DNA of 54,352 nt from positions 1-54,352 of the forward strand of contig JACAES010000079.1 in the NCBI GenBank assembly GCA_013388735.1, in the 5' to 3' direction. Positions 24,659 to 33,731 of this stretch are shown piece after piece. The stretch is from Chloroflexota bacterium. GTDB taxonomy: Bacteria; Chloroflexota; Anaerolineae; Aggregatilineales; Phototrophicaceae. A model generated the notes under the pieces. The model saw only the letters and a program-made list of their open reading frames with translations. It was not told the origin of the DNA and made no database searches. Numbering within the stretch: position 1 is the stretch's first letter; each line of letters starts with the position of its first letter. A program made the translations under genes and the position numbers.

Positions 24659-25429
24659 ATGGACGAAACGATATTAGAGGCGCGTAATTTACGCAAGCAG
24701 TTTGGCGGGCTGGTTGCGGTTGACGATGTGAGCCTACGGGTAAGGCGCGGCAGCGTTCACTCGATTATCGGGCCAAACGGCGCAGGCAAGACGACGTTTT
24801 TTAACCTGCTGACCGGCACCTACAAACCGACGCGCGGCCAGGTGTTCTTCAAAGGGCAGGAGATCACGCAGGTTCCGCTTTACCGCCGGGCGCATCTGGG
24901 GATGGGGCGGTCGTTTCAGATCACCAATATTTTTCCAAATCTCACCGTGCTGGAAAACGCCCGGCTGGCGGTGCAGGCTATGAGCCGGATTAATTTCCAG
25001 TTTTTCCGCCGCGCCGAAAGTTTTACGCGGTTCACCGACCGGGCGCTGGAAGTGTTAACCCTGGTGGGGTTGGCCGACATGGCGGATTATCCGGCGAACG
25101 TGCTGCCGCATGGCGGTAAGCGCAAACTGGAACTGGCGATTTTGCTGGCGCCCGACCCGGACGTGCTGCTGCTGGATGAACCGACGGCCGGTATGGCCTC
25201 CGAGCAGGTGCCGGAGCTGCTGGCGACGATCAACGTCGTGCGTCAGCAGGGGCAGAAAACCATCGTCCTGGTCGAGCATAACATGAATGTGGTCATGAAC
25301 ATCTCCGATGTGATTACGGTGATGAACCTGGGGAAACTGCTGGCCGAAGGCTCGCCCGCCGAAATCAGCGCGAACCAGACCGTGCAGAGCGTGTATCTGG
25401 GCGAGCTATACAATCCATCGGAGAACTGA
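24659..25429 (+). CDS. ABC transporter ATP-binding protein, LivG-like
   Basis: 256 residues. Walker A 'GPNGAGKTT' and Walker B 'VLLLDEPTAGM' are present. The signature loop is 'LPHGGKRKLELAILL', in the LivG style rather than LSGGQ. 'NLTVLENARLAVQAM' and the C-terminal 'VEHNMNVVMNISDVITVMN' and 'VYLGE' are typical of LivG/UrtD. It is one of two ATPases powering the LivHM-type permease. Expression depends on readthrough of the terminator at 24593 or on an unseen internal start. Confidence 0.9.
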   Translation: MDETILEARNLRKQFGGLVAVDDVSLRVRRGSVHSIIGPNGAGKTTFFNLLTGTYKPTRGQVFFKGQEITQVPLYRRAHLGMGRSFQITNIFPNLTVLENARLAVQAMSRINFQFFRRAESFTRFTDRALEVLTLVGLADMADYPANVLPHGGKRKLELAILLAPDPDVLLLDEPTAGMASEQVPELLATINVVRQQGQKTIVLVEHNMNVVMNISDVITVMNLGKLLAEGSPAEISANQTVQSVYLGELYNPSEN

Positions 25430-25431
25430 CT

Positions 25432-26145
25432 ATGGCGGATGCTTACAATGTCCTCGAAGTCCGGGGGATTCATACATTTATCGGTCAATTCCATATTTTA
25501 GAGGGCGTGACCGTCGTCGTCCCCAGGGGCAGCATCACGGTCTTGCTGGGGCGCAACGGCGCAGGTAAAACCACCACCCTTAAAAGCATCATGGGGTTAA
25601 CGCCACCCAGCCAGGGCAGCATCACGCTGGAAGGTCAGTCATTGGTGGGACGCCGCGCGTTCACCATCGCCCAGATGGGCGTGGGATATGTGCCGGAACA
25701 CCGGGCGATTTTTCGTGATCTGACGGTGCGCGAAAACCTGGTGATCGCCCAGCGAAAAGGGGATGACCTGGAACGCCGCGCCGATTTCATCTTTGAATTA
25801 TTCCCTGATCTGAAGCGATTTTACAGCCTGCCGGGCGGCAACCTGTCCGGCGGGCAGCAACAAATGTTGGCGGTGGCGCGGGCGCTGGTGCCGGAAAACC
25901 GCCTGCTGCTGATTGACGAACCGAGTGAAGGCCTGGCCCCGGTTATCATCGAACATCTGATTGAAGCGATTCGGAAGCTTGCGGCGCAAACAACCGTGTT
26001 ACTGGTCGAACAGAATTTCCGCGTTGCCAGTATCCTGGCCGACCGCTACGTCATTATTGACGATGGGCGGAGCGTGGTGTCCGGGCAGATGCAGGACCTG
26101 ATACATGACGAAGCGCTGGTTCAGCGATACCTGGGCGTGGCCTGA
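25432..26145 (+). CDS. ABC transporter ATP-binding protein, LivF-like
   Basis: 237 residues, starting two bases after the LivG-like stop. Walker A 'GRNGAGKTTTLKSIMGL', signature 'LSGGQQQMLAVARAL' and Walker B 'LLLIDEPSEGLAP' are intact, and 'GYVPEHRAIFRDLTVREN' is the LivF-type Q-loop region. It pairs with the preceding ATPase. Length and motifs match the family closely. Confidence 0.92.
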   Translation: MADAYNVLEVRGIHTFIGQFHILEGVTVVVPRGSITVLLGRNGAGKTTTLKSIMGLTPPSQGSITLEGQSLVGRRAFTIAQMGVGYVPEHRAIFRDLTVRENLVIAQRKGDDLERRADFIFELFPDLKRFYSLPGGNLSGGQQQMLAVARALVPENRLLLIDEPSEGLAPVIIEHLIEAIRKLAAQTTVLLVEQNFRVASILADRYVIIDDGRSVVSGQMQDLIHDEALVQRYLGVA

Positions 26146-26156
26146 GGGGGACAACT

Positions 26157-27155
26157 ATGCAGCGAACGCGCGGAACCTATGCGCTTATTCTAACCTTAAC
26201 CGTCGGCCTGCTGGCTTTCAGCTTCATCACATCGGCAGGCGACCTGGGTAGTTTTGGTACGACGCTTCTGTCCGGGCTGTTTCTGGGGGCGCTGTACTTT
26301 CTGGTGGCGTCCGGGCTGTCCATTATCTTCGGCTTGATGGACATTCTCAACTTTGCGCAGGGCGCATATTTTATGGTCGGGGCTTATGTAACGTACTCGT
26401 TATTCCATTTGGAGGCCTTCCAGGGAATTGATGTCAATCTGCGTTTCCCCCTGGGCGTTGTGGTGGGTACGATCATCGGCGGCGTGTTGGGCGTAGTGCT
26501 GGAACGTGGTCTGCTGCGCCCACTGTACGCGCGCCCGATCTTTCAACTGGTACTTACTTTTGGTGTGGCGATTGTCTTTGGGGAAGGGCTGAAAGCCATC
26601 TGGGGGACAGAAGGTTACAGTTGGTCAACGGTCACATCGTTTGGCATTCACCAGAGCCAGTTCGAGATTTTTGGCCGGCAGTTTGGGGCTTACCGCCTGT
26701 TTGTGGTTGCCGTCGGGGTGGTGCTGATTGTGCTGATCGGCCTGCTGCTGCAACGAACGCGCATCGGCATCATCATCCGGGCCGGCGTTGAGGACAGCGA
26801 GATGGTCGAGGCGCTGGGCATCAACGTGCGCGCCGTGTTCACGATGGTCTTTACGCTGGGCTGCGCGGTTGCGGCCTTCGGCGGCGCGATTGCCGCGCCC
26901 TTCCTGGGTGCGAACCTGGGGATGGGCAACGCCTTTTTGCTACCGGGGATCGCGGTCGTGGTGCTGGGCGGCCTGGGCAGTTACATGGGGACGGCGGTAG
27001 GCAGCTTTATGGTGGGGCTGGCGGTGGCTGTCGTCGCCCGGTTCGCCAGCGAGTTTTTGAACCAGACCGTCTGGGCGAGCATCACCCCTATGCTGCTGCT
27101 GATTCTTATTCTGCTGCTGCGTCCAAGCGGCCTGTTCGGTAAAGAAAGCAGGTAA
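26157..27155 (+). CDS. ABC transporter permease, LivH-like
   Basis: 332 residues, with AGGGGGA before ATG 26157. Eight or nine membrane helices. Family sequences include 'FLVASGLSIIFGLMDILNFA', 'GAYFMVGAYV', 'EALGINVRAVFTMVFTLGCA' and 'LPGIAVVVLGGLGSYMGTAV'. It forms half of the translocation channel in the inner membrane with the LivM-like partner that starts five bases after its stop. Confidence 0.92.
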   Translation: MQRTRGTYALILTLTVGLLAFSFITSAGDLGSFGTTLLSGLFLGALYFLVASGLSIIFGLMDILNFAQGAYFMVGAYVTYSLFHLEAFQGIDVNLRFPLGVVVGTIIGGVLGVVLERGLLRPLYARPIFQLVLTFGVAIVFGEGLKAIWGTEGYSWSTVTSFGIHQSQFEIFGRQFGAYRLFVVAVGVVLIVLIGLLLQRTRIGIIIRAGVEDSEMVEALGINVRAVFTMVFTLGCAVAAFGGAIAAPFLGANLGMGNAFLLPGIAVVVLGGLGSYMGTAVGSFMVGLAVAVVARFASEFLNQTVWASITPMLLLILILLLRPSGLFGKESR

Positions 27156-27160
27156 ACGCC

Positions 27161-28249
27161 ATGCAATCCACACGATCACTGCCGCGCTGGCGTCGTGTAT
27201 TCCAGAGCAACCGGCTGTATCTGGCTGTGCTGATGTTTCTGGTCGTGTTTCCGCATCTGGTCGGATGGATAACCGGAGACAGTCCGTTCGGGGTGGGCGG
27301 GCGACCACGCGGTCAGTCGGTATTCTGGCAGAGCGTGTTCATCGAGGTGTTCATCCTGGCGATCTTAACAATGAGCTACAATCTCATTTTCGGGTTCACA
27401 GGCGTGATTTCGTTTGGTCATGCGCTGTTCTTTGGTCTGGGGGGGTATATCCTGGGGCTGGTGTTGCAGATGACCGACCTGGGGCCGGAAATCGGTCTGG
27501 TGATAGGCGGTGTCATCGGCGTTGCCATTTGCGGGCTGCTGGGCTTTTTGATGGGGCTGGTATCGCTGCGGCTGCGTGGTGTGTATTTTGCCATTTTTAC
27601 GCTGGCGATTGCCGAGATGTTTTTCATCTACATCGGGCGCTGGCCGCTGACGAATGCCGAAGATGGCTTTGCGCTGAACAATATCCCGGAACTTTTGAAC
27701 TCCACGCGCAACCGGCTGACCTATTACTACCTGGCACTGGTGCTGGTCGTCCTGACGTTTCTGTTCATCCGCCGGCTGATAAATTCACCGACCGGCAAGG
27801 TTCTGCTCGCCATCCGTGAAAACGAAAACCGGGCGCAGGCCATCGGTTACAATACGCTGACGTTCAAGCTGGTGGCGATCACGCTGGCCGGGATGATGGC
27901 CGCCGGGGCAGGGATGCTGCACGTCATCTTAAATAAGAAGGTCGGGCCAGAAACGCTCGGTTTGACCTACACGGTTGACCCGCTGCTGATGACGATCATT
28001 GGCGGGGTAGGCACGCACGCGGGGCCGCTCATCGGCACCGCCGGTCTGCACTTGAGCGAACGGGTTTTCAACCGCGAATTCATCATCGGCTCGACAACCA
28101 TCAACATCGGCCAGAACTGGTCGCTGATCCTGGGGATTGTATTTATCGTGGTGGTGTTGGTTTTCCCGCAAGGGGTGGTCGGCACCTGGGCGCGCTGGCG
28201 ACAGCGCCGCCGAGCTGCCCGCGCCCCGACGGAAGGCGGGGACGTTTGA
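27161..28249 (+). CDS. ABC transporter permease, LivM-like
   Basis: 362 residues. An Arg-rich cytoplasmic N terminus is followed by about nine membrane helices with LivM motifs: 'AILTMSYNLIFGFTGVISFG', 'LRLRGVYFAIFTLAIAEMFF', 'GKVLLAIRENENRAQAIGYN' and 'MTIIGGVGTHAGPLIGTA'. The basic tail 'WARWRQRRRAARAP' is cytoplasmic. It closes the transporter operon; a bidirectional terminator follows at 28261. Confidence 0.92.
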   Translation: MQSTRSLPRWRRVFQSNRLYLAVLMFLVVFPHLVGWITGDSPFGVGGRPRGQSVFWQSVFIEVFILAILTMSYNLIFGFTGVISFGHALFFGLGGYILGLVLQMTDLGPEIGLVIGGVIGVAICGLLGFLMGLVSLRLRGVYFAIFTLAIAEMFFIYIGRWPLTNAEDGFALNNIPELLNSTRNRLTYYYLALVLVVLTFLFIRRLINSPTGKVLLAIRENENRAQAIGYNTLTFKLVAITLAGMMAAGAGMLHVILNKKVGPETLGLTYTVDPLLMTIIGGVGTHAGPLIGTAGLHLSERVFNREFIIGSTTINIGQNWSLILGIVFIVVVLVFPQGVVGTWARWRQRRRAARAPTEGGDV

Positions 28250-28260
28250 TGAAGGAAAAA

Positions 28261-28290
28261 ACAGAGCGCGCCACCCTGGACGCGCTCTGT
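28261..28290. terminator. Bidirectional terminator between convergent operons
   Basis: ACAGAGCGCG and CGCGCTCTGT form a perfect ten-pair stem with a ten-base loop. On the - strand it is followed by six T residues (the A-run at 28256-28261), a good terminator for the NrfD-type operon. On the + strand the T-tract is weaker. Confidence 0.8.
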
Positions 28291-28325
28291 TCGTTGGTTT
28301 GAGGAATGCTCAGTCGGTCAGCCGA

Positions 28326-29606
28326 TTAGTCCGTTCCGGCAGGCTGCGGCTGCGGCTGTTCGGACGGGGGTACTTCGGCAGCGTCCCGGCGGAGCGCCCT
28401 GGCTTCTGGATAGAGCTTGAGAAAACGAACACCCAGCGTATAGGCCAGCCAGCCGTAGGAGACAATCCCGATAGCGACACCCCATTCCACCAGGGCGGGG
28501 GAATAGGTGTTAATGGCAGCAATTTCGCGCACGCCGGGACTCCAGTTCAGGGGAACGGTGAAGCCGGACAGCGTCATGTTCCAGCGGTAGATCACCAGCC
28601 CGGCGATAACCAGCAGCGTGCCGAGCATCAGGATGGCGCGGTTGTTGCGCAAGCGCGGCCACAGCATGATGATGGCCGGAACGATTGCGCCCAGTAAAAC
28701 CTCGCCCCACCAGAACGTGAAGCCGTAGGGCGTATTGAGGTTCAGCAGTTGAATCCCCAGCTCGCGTTCGGGCAGCCGGCTGTAATAGTTCTGGGATGCC
28801 CAGCTCCACAATTTGAGATACAGGTAAGCCAAGCAGGCGAAACCGATCAGTTTTGCCACGCCGGCCACCACATCGCGCGGAATCATCTCTTTACGCAGCA
28901 CGAGACCGGCCAGCAGGGTGAGGAACAGCGTCAGCGCGGGACCGCCCGCTACTGCCGAAAGGATAAACAGCACCGGGGCGCTGGGCGAATACCAGACCGG
29001 ACGCGCAGTGAGGATGCCATAAGTCGCGCCCAGCGAGGACTGGTGCAGCAGTGACAGCCCCATACCGGCGACGGCCACGAGCGGCATGATACGGTGCAGA
29101 TTGTGGCCCAGGGAATGCAGGAAGCGATTTTTCTTCAGCGGCGTGCTTTCAATGATGATCGGAACCAGTTCTAGCACCAGCACCGTTGAATACAGCACCA
29201 CGCACATGGTGATTTCCCACAGCACGGAGTGTACGTTCCAATAGATGAGCGGGTGATAGAACCGGTCGGGGCGGCCAATATCCATCGCCAGAGCGATCAT
29301 GGCCGACGAGTACCCCAACAGGCCGACGAAAACCGCCGCGCGGGCGATGGCCTCGAAACGTTTGAGACCGAACAGGTACACCGCCGCCGAAAGCGTAAAT
29401 GCCCCGGCGCCGAGCGCGATAGACGAGAGGTCTACCACAATCCACAGACCCCAGGGGGACTGGTTGCTGAGGTTGGTCACGCCCAGGCCATTTAACAGGA
29501 CGTGAATGCCCGAAACCGTGCCGATACCCAGCCCGGCGACCAGAAGCAGAATCCAGATGAGGAACAGTGGCAAACGCCGATTGTCAGTGAGTTGTCTGGC
29601 GGTCAT
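28326..29606 (-). CDS. NrfD/HybB-type quinone-interacting membrane subunit
   Basis: 426 residues with about ten membrane helices and no cofactor motifs, as in the NrfD/PsrC family (PF03916). Recognisable stretches are 'GTVSGIHVLLNGLGVT', 'SPWGLWIVVDLSSIALGAGA', 'AMDIGRPDRFYHPLIYWNVH' and 'LHQSSLGATYGIL'. Such subunits oxidise or reduce menaquinol at the membrane and pass electrons to the partner ferredoxin. The Pro/Gln-rich tail is probably cytoplasmic. Its ATG overlaps the ferredoxin stop by one base (TGATG), so the two are translationally coupled. Confidence 0.88.
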   Translation of the reverse strand: MTARQLTDNRRLPLFLIWILLLVAGLGIGTVSGIHVLLNGLGVTNLSNQSPWGLWIVVDLSSIALGAGAFTLSAAVYLFGLKRFEAIARAAVFVGLLGYSSAMIALAMDIGRPDRFYHPLIYWNVHSVLWEITMCVVLYSTVLVLELVPIIIESTPLKKNRFLHSLGHNLHRIMPLVAVAGMGLSLLHQSSLGATYGILTARPVWYSPSAPVLFILSAVAGGPALTLFLTLLAGLVLRKEMIPRDVVAGVAKLIGFACLAYLYLKLWSWASQNYYSRLPERELGIQLLNLNTPYGFTFWWGEVLLGAIVPAIIMLWPRLRNNRAILMLGTLLVIAGLVIYRWNMTLSGFTVPLNWSPGVREIAAINTYSPALVEWGVAIGIVSYGWLAYTLGVRFLKLYPEARALRRDAAEVPPSEQPQPQPAGTD

Positions 29607-30454
29607 CAGGCCAAGCCCTCCGGCGGAATATAATAGACGCTTGGATCGGTTCCCAGGTCTTCGCGCAGGCGCAGCGTCGGCGTGCTGGCGATGATACGGG
29701 CGACGTTGCTGTTGGGGTCGTTGATGTCACCGAAATGACGGGCGTGAACCGGGCAGATGTTGACGCAGGCGGGCGTGGCTTCCGGGTCTACACCGGGCAT
29801 CTGACCGCGCGTCAGGCCGGCATCAATACGATGGATGCAGAAAGTGCATTTTTCGACGACCCCACGCGGGCGGCGCGGCACTTCTGGCCGTCCCCAGTTA
29901 GGCACGCGCGGGTTGGGGTCATCACTGCGTTCCTGCCAGTTGAACACGCGCACGCCGTAGGGGCAGGCGGTCTGGCAGTAGCGGCAGCCGATACATTTGT
30001 CGTAGTCCATCACCACCAGCCCATCGTCACGGTGATACGTCGCGCCGACCGGGCAGACTTCCACGCAAGGCGCATGAGCGCAGTGCAGGCAGGGGCGGGT
30101 GATGTGGAAGACTTCGCCGGTATCGGTTTCGTCGTCAATGCGGATGTTCCAGCGCATGTCGTCGGTGGTGTCGTTGGTGGCCTGGCAGGCATAGACGCAG
30201 TAATCGCAGCCGACGCACTTGCTCAGGTCAATGACCATAACCCAGTGATGTTTTCCTGCTCCATGCGCCTCCTGCGTGCTTTGCGCTTCCAGCAGACGCT
30301 GAACTACCGGGTTGACCGGCTCGGACAGAAAGGCGGCCATCGCCAGGGTCACGCCCGAACCAATCAGGAGCGTCGTGAATTCACGGCGCGTGAGAATGGT
30401 GGTACGCTCCTGGACTTCCGGCTGCTGCTCCGGCGACTGTTGATGGTCACTCAT
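29606..30454 (-). CDS. Tat-targeted four-cluster ferredoxin (NrfC/HybA/DmsB-like)
   Basis: 282 residues. A Tat-type signal is seen: 'TRREF' at 22-26 followed by a hydrophobic stretch 'TTLLIGSGVTLAMAAFL', after an unusually long 21-residue polar lead. Four Cys clusters follow: 'CVGCDYCVYAC', 'CLHCAHAPCVEVC', 'CIGCRYCQTAC', and 'CTFC' with 'ACVNIC'. These would carry four [4Fe-4S] clusters that link the NrfD-type quinone site to the multihaem cytochromes. It overlaps the preceding cytochrome gene by eight bases. The signal places it on the outer face of the membrane, anchored if the signal is not cut. Confidence 0.9.
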   Translation of the reverse strand: MSDHQQSPEQQPEVQERTTILTRREFTTLLIGSGVTLAMAAFLSEPVNPVVQRLLEAQSTQEAHGAGKHHWVMVIDLSKCVGCDYCVYACQATNDTTDDMRWNIRIDDETDTGEVFHITRPCLHCAHAPCVEVCPVGATYHRDDGLVVMDYDKCIGCRYCQTACPYGVRVFNWQERSDDPNPRVPNWGRPEVPRRPRGVVEKCTFCIHRIDAGLTRGQMPGVDPEATPACVNICPVHARHFGDINDPNSNVARIIASTPTLRLREDLGTDPSVYYIPPEGLA

Positions 30455-31631
30455 GGCCGTTATCCTCTTGGTTATCCTCTTTTTTTCGATTTCCTCTGTT
30501 AAACCGGGGTATCAATACCACTGCTACTGTGATTCCTAAACCCAGACCGATGATGAGACCCTGCGTGAGTTGGATCGAACCGGTGCTGCTCTGCTCCTCG
30601 GCGGTGCTGATCGCGCTTTCCAGTTCGGTCACACGGGTCTGAAGTTCGTCGCGTTCGCTGAGGATACGCTCGTTGACGGTGTTGGCGATTTCTTCCCACT
30701 CGCCGCTGGCCTGAAGCTCTTCGTGACAGCTGTTGCAGGGGCGTGCATCCATCTCCATGCTGTGGCCGGTGGGTTTAAACTCGACTGACACCATCTCGAT
30801 GTCGCTTTCGTAGAACATATGACAGTCGGCGCAAGTGACTTCTGAAGCCGTGCTGCCGATGTGCTGCTCGTGGATATAAATATCTCCGGGCGCTTTGTGG
30901 CAGTTGGTACACAGCTCGTTCACGTCCCCGACGCGCAGTTCCTGGCTGTGCGGCGAATGGCATTTGGCGCAGCCCAGCGGGCCAACCTCTACGTGCGGGC
31001 TGTTGCGCCATTCGTCATAGGTGCTTTTGTGGCAGTCGCCACAGACTCCGGCGACCAGCTGCGGGCGGTTGGTGCTGGGCTGAATGTCGTGGGAACCGTG
31101 ACAGTCGGTGCAGACGGCGGCTTCGGTATTGCCTGCTGCGATGGCTTTTTCGTGCAGACCGGCTTCGAGTTCAATGGCTTCCTGGTCGTGGCAGTCATTG
31201 CACATCTCGACGGTGGTGATGGCATAAGCGCGAGCGTCGGCTGGGGTCGGGCTGTCGTGCGGGAAGGCTTCCGCGCCATGACAATCCAGGCATCCCATTG
31301 GTCCTTCGGGGTTATCGTGTCCATGAACCGAGTTGGCGATGATGTCCGGGTCTACGTACAGGTTAAGGACATAACCATCCTGAAGGGTCACCGCGCGCCA
31401 GGGTTGATTATGGCATACCGTACAGTAGCCATTGTTGGCGGCTGGCTGCGCGGCCTCGGCGGTGGCTTCGACCAGAACTTCGAGTGCGGCTTCGACAGTG
31501 GCCTCTGACGTAGTTGCTTCCTGCGCGCTGGTATAAGGGCCACCGGCGATGAAGGGGACGAGGCCGGCGGCGAGCAGCGTCAGGCCCGCTCCAAAGCAGA
31601 AGATGACAAAACGACGTTTAAGATGCTCCAT
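30447..31631 (-). CDS. Nine-haem c-type cytochrome with C-terminal coiled coil and membrane anchor
   Basis: 394 residues. A hydrophobic N-terminal signal/anchor (about 8-30) is followed by an Ala/Glu-rich linker. Nine CXXCH motifs lie between Cys70 and His303 (CTVCH, CLDCH, CNDCH, CTDCH, CGDCH, CAKCH, CTNCH, CADCH, CNSCH). Extra His residues near the motifs can serve as second axial ligands. A probable coiled coil (about 315-347) leads to a membrane helix (355-375) and a charged tail. No CXXCK is present, so it is not a NrfA nitrite reductase. It is an electron carrier at the outer membrane surface, co-transcribed with the ferredoxin and NrfD subunits. Confidence 0.9.
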   Translation of the reverse strand: MEHLKRRFVIFCFGAGLTLLAAGLVPFIAGGPYTSAQEATTSEATVEAALEVLVEATAEAAQPAANNGYCTVCHNQPWRAVTLQDGYVLNLYVDPDIIANSVHGHDNPEGPMGCLDCHGAEAFPHDSPTPADARAYAITTVEMCNDCHDQEAIELEAGLHEKAIAAGNTEAAVCTDCHGSHDIQPSTNRPQLVAGVCGDCHKSTYDEWRNSPHVEVGPLGCAKCHSPHSQELRVGDVNELCTNCHKAPGDIYIHEQHIGSTASEVTCADCHMFYESDIEMVSVEFKPTGHSMEMDARPCNSCHEELQASGEWEEIANTVNERILSERDELQTRVTELESAISTAEEQSSTGSIQLTQGLIIGLGLGITVAVVLIPRFNRGNRKKEDNQEDNGHE

Positions 31632-31645
31632 CGGCGTATGATCTC

Positions 31646-33322
31646 CTAGCTGCCTGCGTCGCCCTGGGTGCCGGAGTCCGGTTGGTCAAGACCAAGCGCG
31701 GCTTCAGCGGCATCGAGCAAAGCATCGGTATAAGCATAATTGTGGATGCCCAGACTGCCATCTCCCTCAACAAAGTTGAGTGTGGTGCGCACCCAATCCG
31801 GTGTGTCGTCCTTCAAGGCGGCAGCAGCCGTATCGAGCCGCGCGCGCGTGCTGGCCTGAACATCGTCTATGAGCTGCTGCATCTGGGCGGCGTTGACCTG
31901 TTCTTCATGGCAGGACAGGCAGCTATCCTGCAACCCCTCGATACTGATTGCCGCGCCGGGCAGAACCGGCTGCAAGGTGTGGCTGGCGCGTTCCAGGCCG
32001 TCGGTCGTAGGGACTTGCGGCATATGGCAGGTCGTGCAGCGCGGGCCGTTTTCTTCGGTGAAGTGGGATGAAGCGATTGCCTCAACGTTCGGCACAATCT
32101 CCCGACCTTCAAACATTTCCAGCGCCGGATGATGCGCGACGGCATTGTTGGCATCACTGTGGCACGAGGCGCACAGGCCGTAGATGTCGTCGCTGCCGGT
32201 CTGGAAGGCGACGCGCTCGTTATCGGCGTTGAGCGTATGAGGCGCATGGCAGGAAATACAGGTCACGCCGAAACCTGCGTTATCTACGCTGGCCGGTTCG
32301 GGCGCGGGGTCTTTCCGGTCGCCTTCTTCGTAGATGGCGATCTGCCGCTGGCGGAAGGCGTAGTCGGCACTGTGGCACGACAGGCAGCCATCCTCTGCCG
32401 GATACTCGCCTGCTTTGAGTGTCGAAAGTGCGGTTGCATGGGCGCTCGCCGACCACTCGTTATACTGCATGTTGATGTGGCTGGCGTGGCCGGTCGCCCA
32501 CCAGTGGGCTTCGTCGTCGGGCAGCGAAAGTGTGAAGCTGTCCGTCAGCGGCGTGACGGAGATGTGGTCGGCAGGATAAGGCAGATCGCCAGTGGTGGCA
32601 GTGCCCATGCTGTGGCACTGGCCGCACATCTGCGAGTCGGGTGTATTATAAATCGCGGCGCGAATCTCCAGGATTTCCTCTTCACTGGCGCGGCGTCCGG
32701 CTTCATCGGCGGCATCGTAGTGGTCGCCGCCAGGGCCATGACAGGCTTCGCACTGCACGCCGTCTTCTTCCCACTCGCCGGTTTCGATGTCCAGATCGGT
32801 GGTGTGGCAGCCGGCGCAGTTGGTCTTCCAGTCGAAGGCCGGCCCCGGCCAGGGCTGATCGGCCAGATAAGGCTTCCATGCCTGCGCCTGAACGTCCCAC
32901 GCGACCGGTAAGACGGCATACTGGTTGTCGCCGAGGTCGTAGAGATATTTCTGCAAATTACGACCGACGCCGATGGTATAGGCGATGTCGTCCGGCGTCA
33001 GCTTCCGGGCTTCGGTTTCGCCGGGGAACTGCACCAGCGGCACATCTTCACCGGTAAAGTCAGCGACGATTGCGCTCTCATCATTACCTTGCTGAAGCGT
33101 GAGCGCATGAGCGGAGATTTCATGGGCATCCCAGAGGTCGCCGTCATGACAGGACTCGCACTCATCCGTGCCGATGTAGTTGGGCGCGGGGCGGTCTGAA
33201 GATTCCTGAGCCAGCACAGGGACGGCAGCCTGACCAAAAATCAGCAGCAGTCCCATCAACAAAACTACGATGCCCAGAAAAGTTAGATAGGTCGTCCGGC
33301 GGTCTGGAAGGTGTCTTCTCAT
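31646..33322 (-). CDS. Secreted nine-haem c-type cytochrome (cytochrome c554/DmsE-like)
   Basis: 558 residues from ATG 33322, with AAAGGAT upstream. Signal sequence 'YLTFLGIVVLLMGLLLIFG' ends near 'VPVLAQE', with no lipobox. Nine CXXCH motifs are spread over about residues 54-480: CESCH, CAGCH, CEACH, CGQCH, CLSCH, CISCH, CASCH, CTTCH and CLSCH. 'YIGTDECESCH' and the 'HNYAYTDALLDAAE' tail are typical of tetrahaem/octahaem c554-like families. No CXXCK catalytic haem and no recognised substrate site. As first gene of the four-gene operon it is the likely outermost acceptor or donor. Together with the next cytochrome it gives 18 haems. Confidence 0.88.
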   Translation of the reverse strand: MRRHLPDRRTTYLTFLGIVVLLMGLLLIFGQAAVPVLAQESSDRPAPNYIGTDECESCHDGDLWDAHEISAHALTLQQGNDESAIVADFTGEDVPLVQFPGETEARKLTPDDIAYTIGVGRNLQKYLYDLGDNQYAVLPVAWDVQAQAWKPYLADQPWPGPAFDWKTNCAGCHTTDLDIETGEWEEDGVQCEACHGPGGDHYDAADEAGRRASEEEILEIRAAIYNTPDSQMCGQCHSMGTATTGDLPYPADHISVTPLTDSFTLSLPDDEAHWWATGHASHINMQYNEWSASAHATALSTLKAGEYPAEDGCLSCHSADYAFRQRQIAIYEEGDRKDPAPEPASVDNAGFGVTCISCHAPHTLNADNERVAFQTGSDDIYGLCASCHSDANNAVAHHPALEMFEGREIVPNVEAIASSHFTEENGPRCTTCHMPQVPTTDGLERASHTLQPVLPGAAISIEGLQDSCLSCHEEQVNAAQMQQLIDDVQASTRARLDTAAAALKDDTPDWVRTTLNFVEGDGSLGIHNYAYTDALLDAAEAALGLDQPDSGTQGDAGS

Positions 33323-33357
33323 AACCTATCCTTTAACGAAAAAGAAAACCATTGAAT

Positions 33358-33397
33358 CGCGCAAACCCTATTCTTTATTCTAAGGTCGGTTTGCGCG
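33358..33397. promoter_or_regulatory. Perfect 10-base inverted repeat in the cytochrome operon leader
   Basis: CGCGCAAACC (33358-33367) and GGTTTGCGCG (33388-33397) are perfect complements with a 20-base AT-rich centre. It lies 36-75 bases upstream of the start codon at 33322. It could be an operator for a dimeric regulator or an mRNA leader hairpin. Confidence 0.55.
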
Positions 33398-33731
33398 TGA
33401 GGCAGATAACTAACGTCACAAGAACAGGATGACATTTTCTATCTGTTTGCATATACAGCATACACGATTGAAAAATGTACAAACCCTCAGTTAAGGAACT
33501 GAATTAACGATTATTAAAATCCAGATTCCGGATTCGTCTGGAACATTAGTATACGGTTAATGATAGATTTAAAGGCGGGGGTCTGCAAATAAGAGATGCT
33601 GATGGTTCAATGAGCGGGTCGTTTCAGACCGATTTCGGGTTTAAAATCTGAGAATAAAGCAAATTTCAATTGGAATTGCGTGAATATTTTTGTAGCATTA
33701 TGACACTCGTCATGTTTTTTAGCAAAGGAAC

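Noticed and set aside
30447..33322. NrfA-type nitrite reductase
   Set aside because: All eighteen haem motifs are CXXCH; no CXXCK catalytic haem site occurs, only the NrfC/NrfD-like partners.
28326..33322. Alternative complex III (ActABCDEF)
   Set aside because: There is an NrfD-type subunit and a multihaem cytochrome, but no large molybdopterin-like ActB fusion and no ActD or ActF counterpart.
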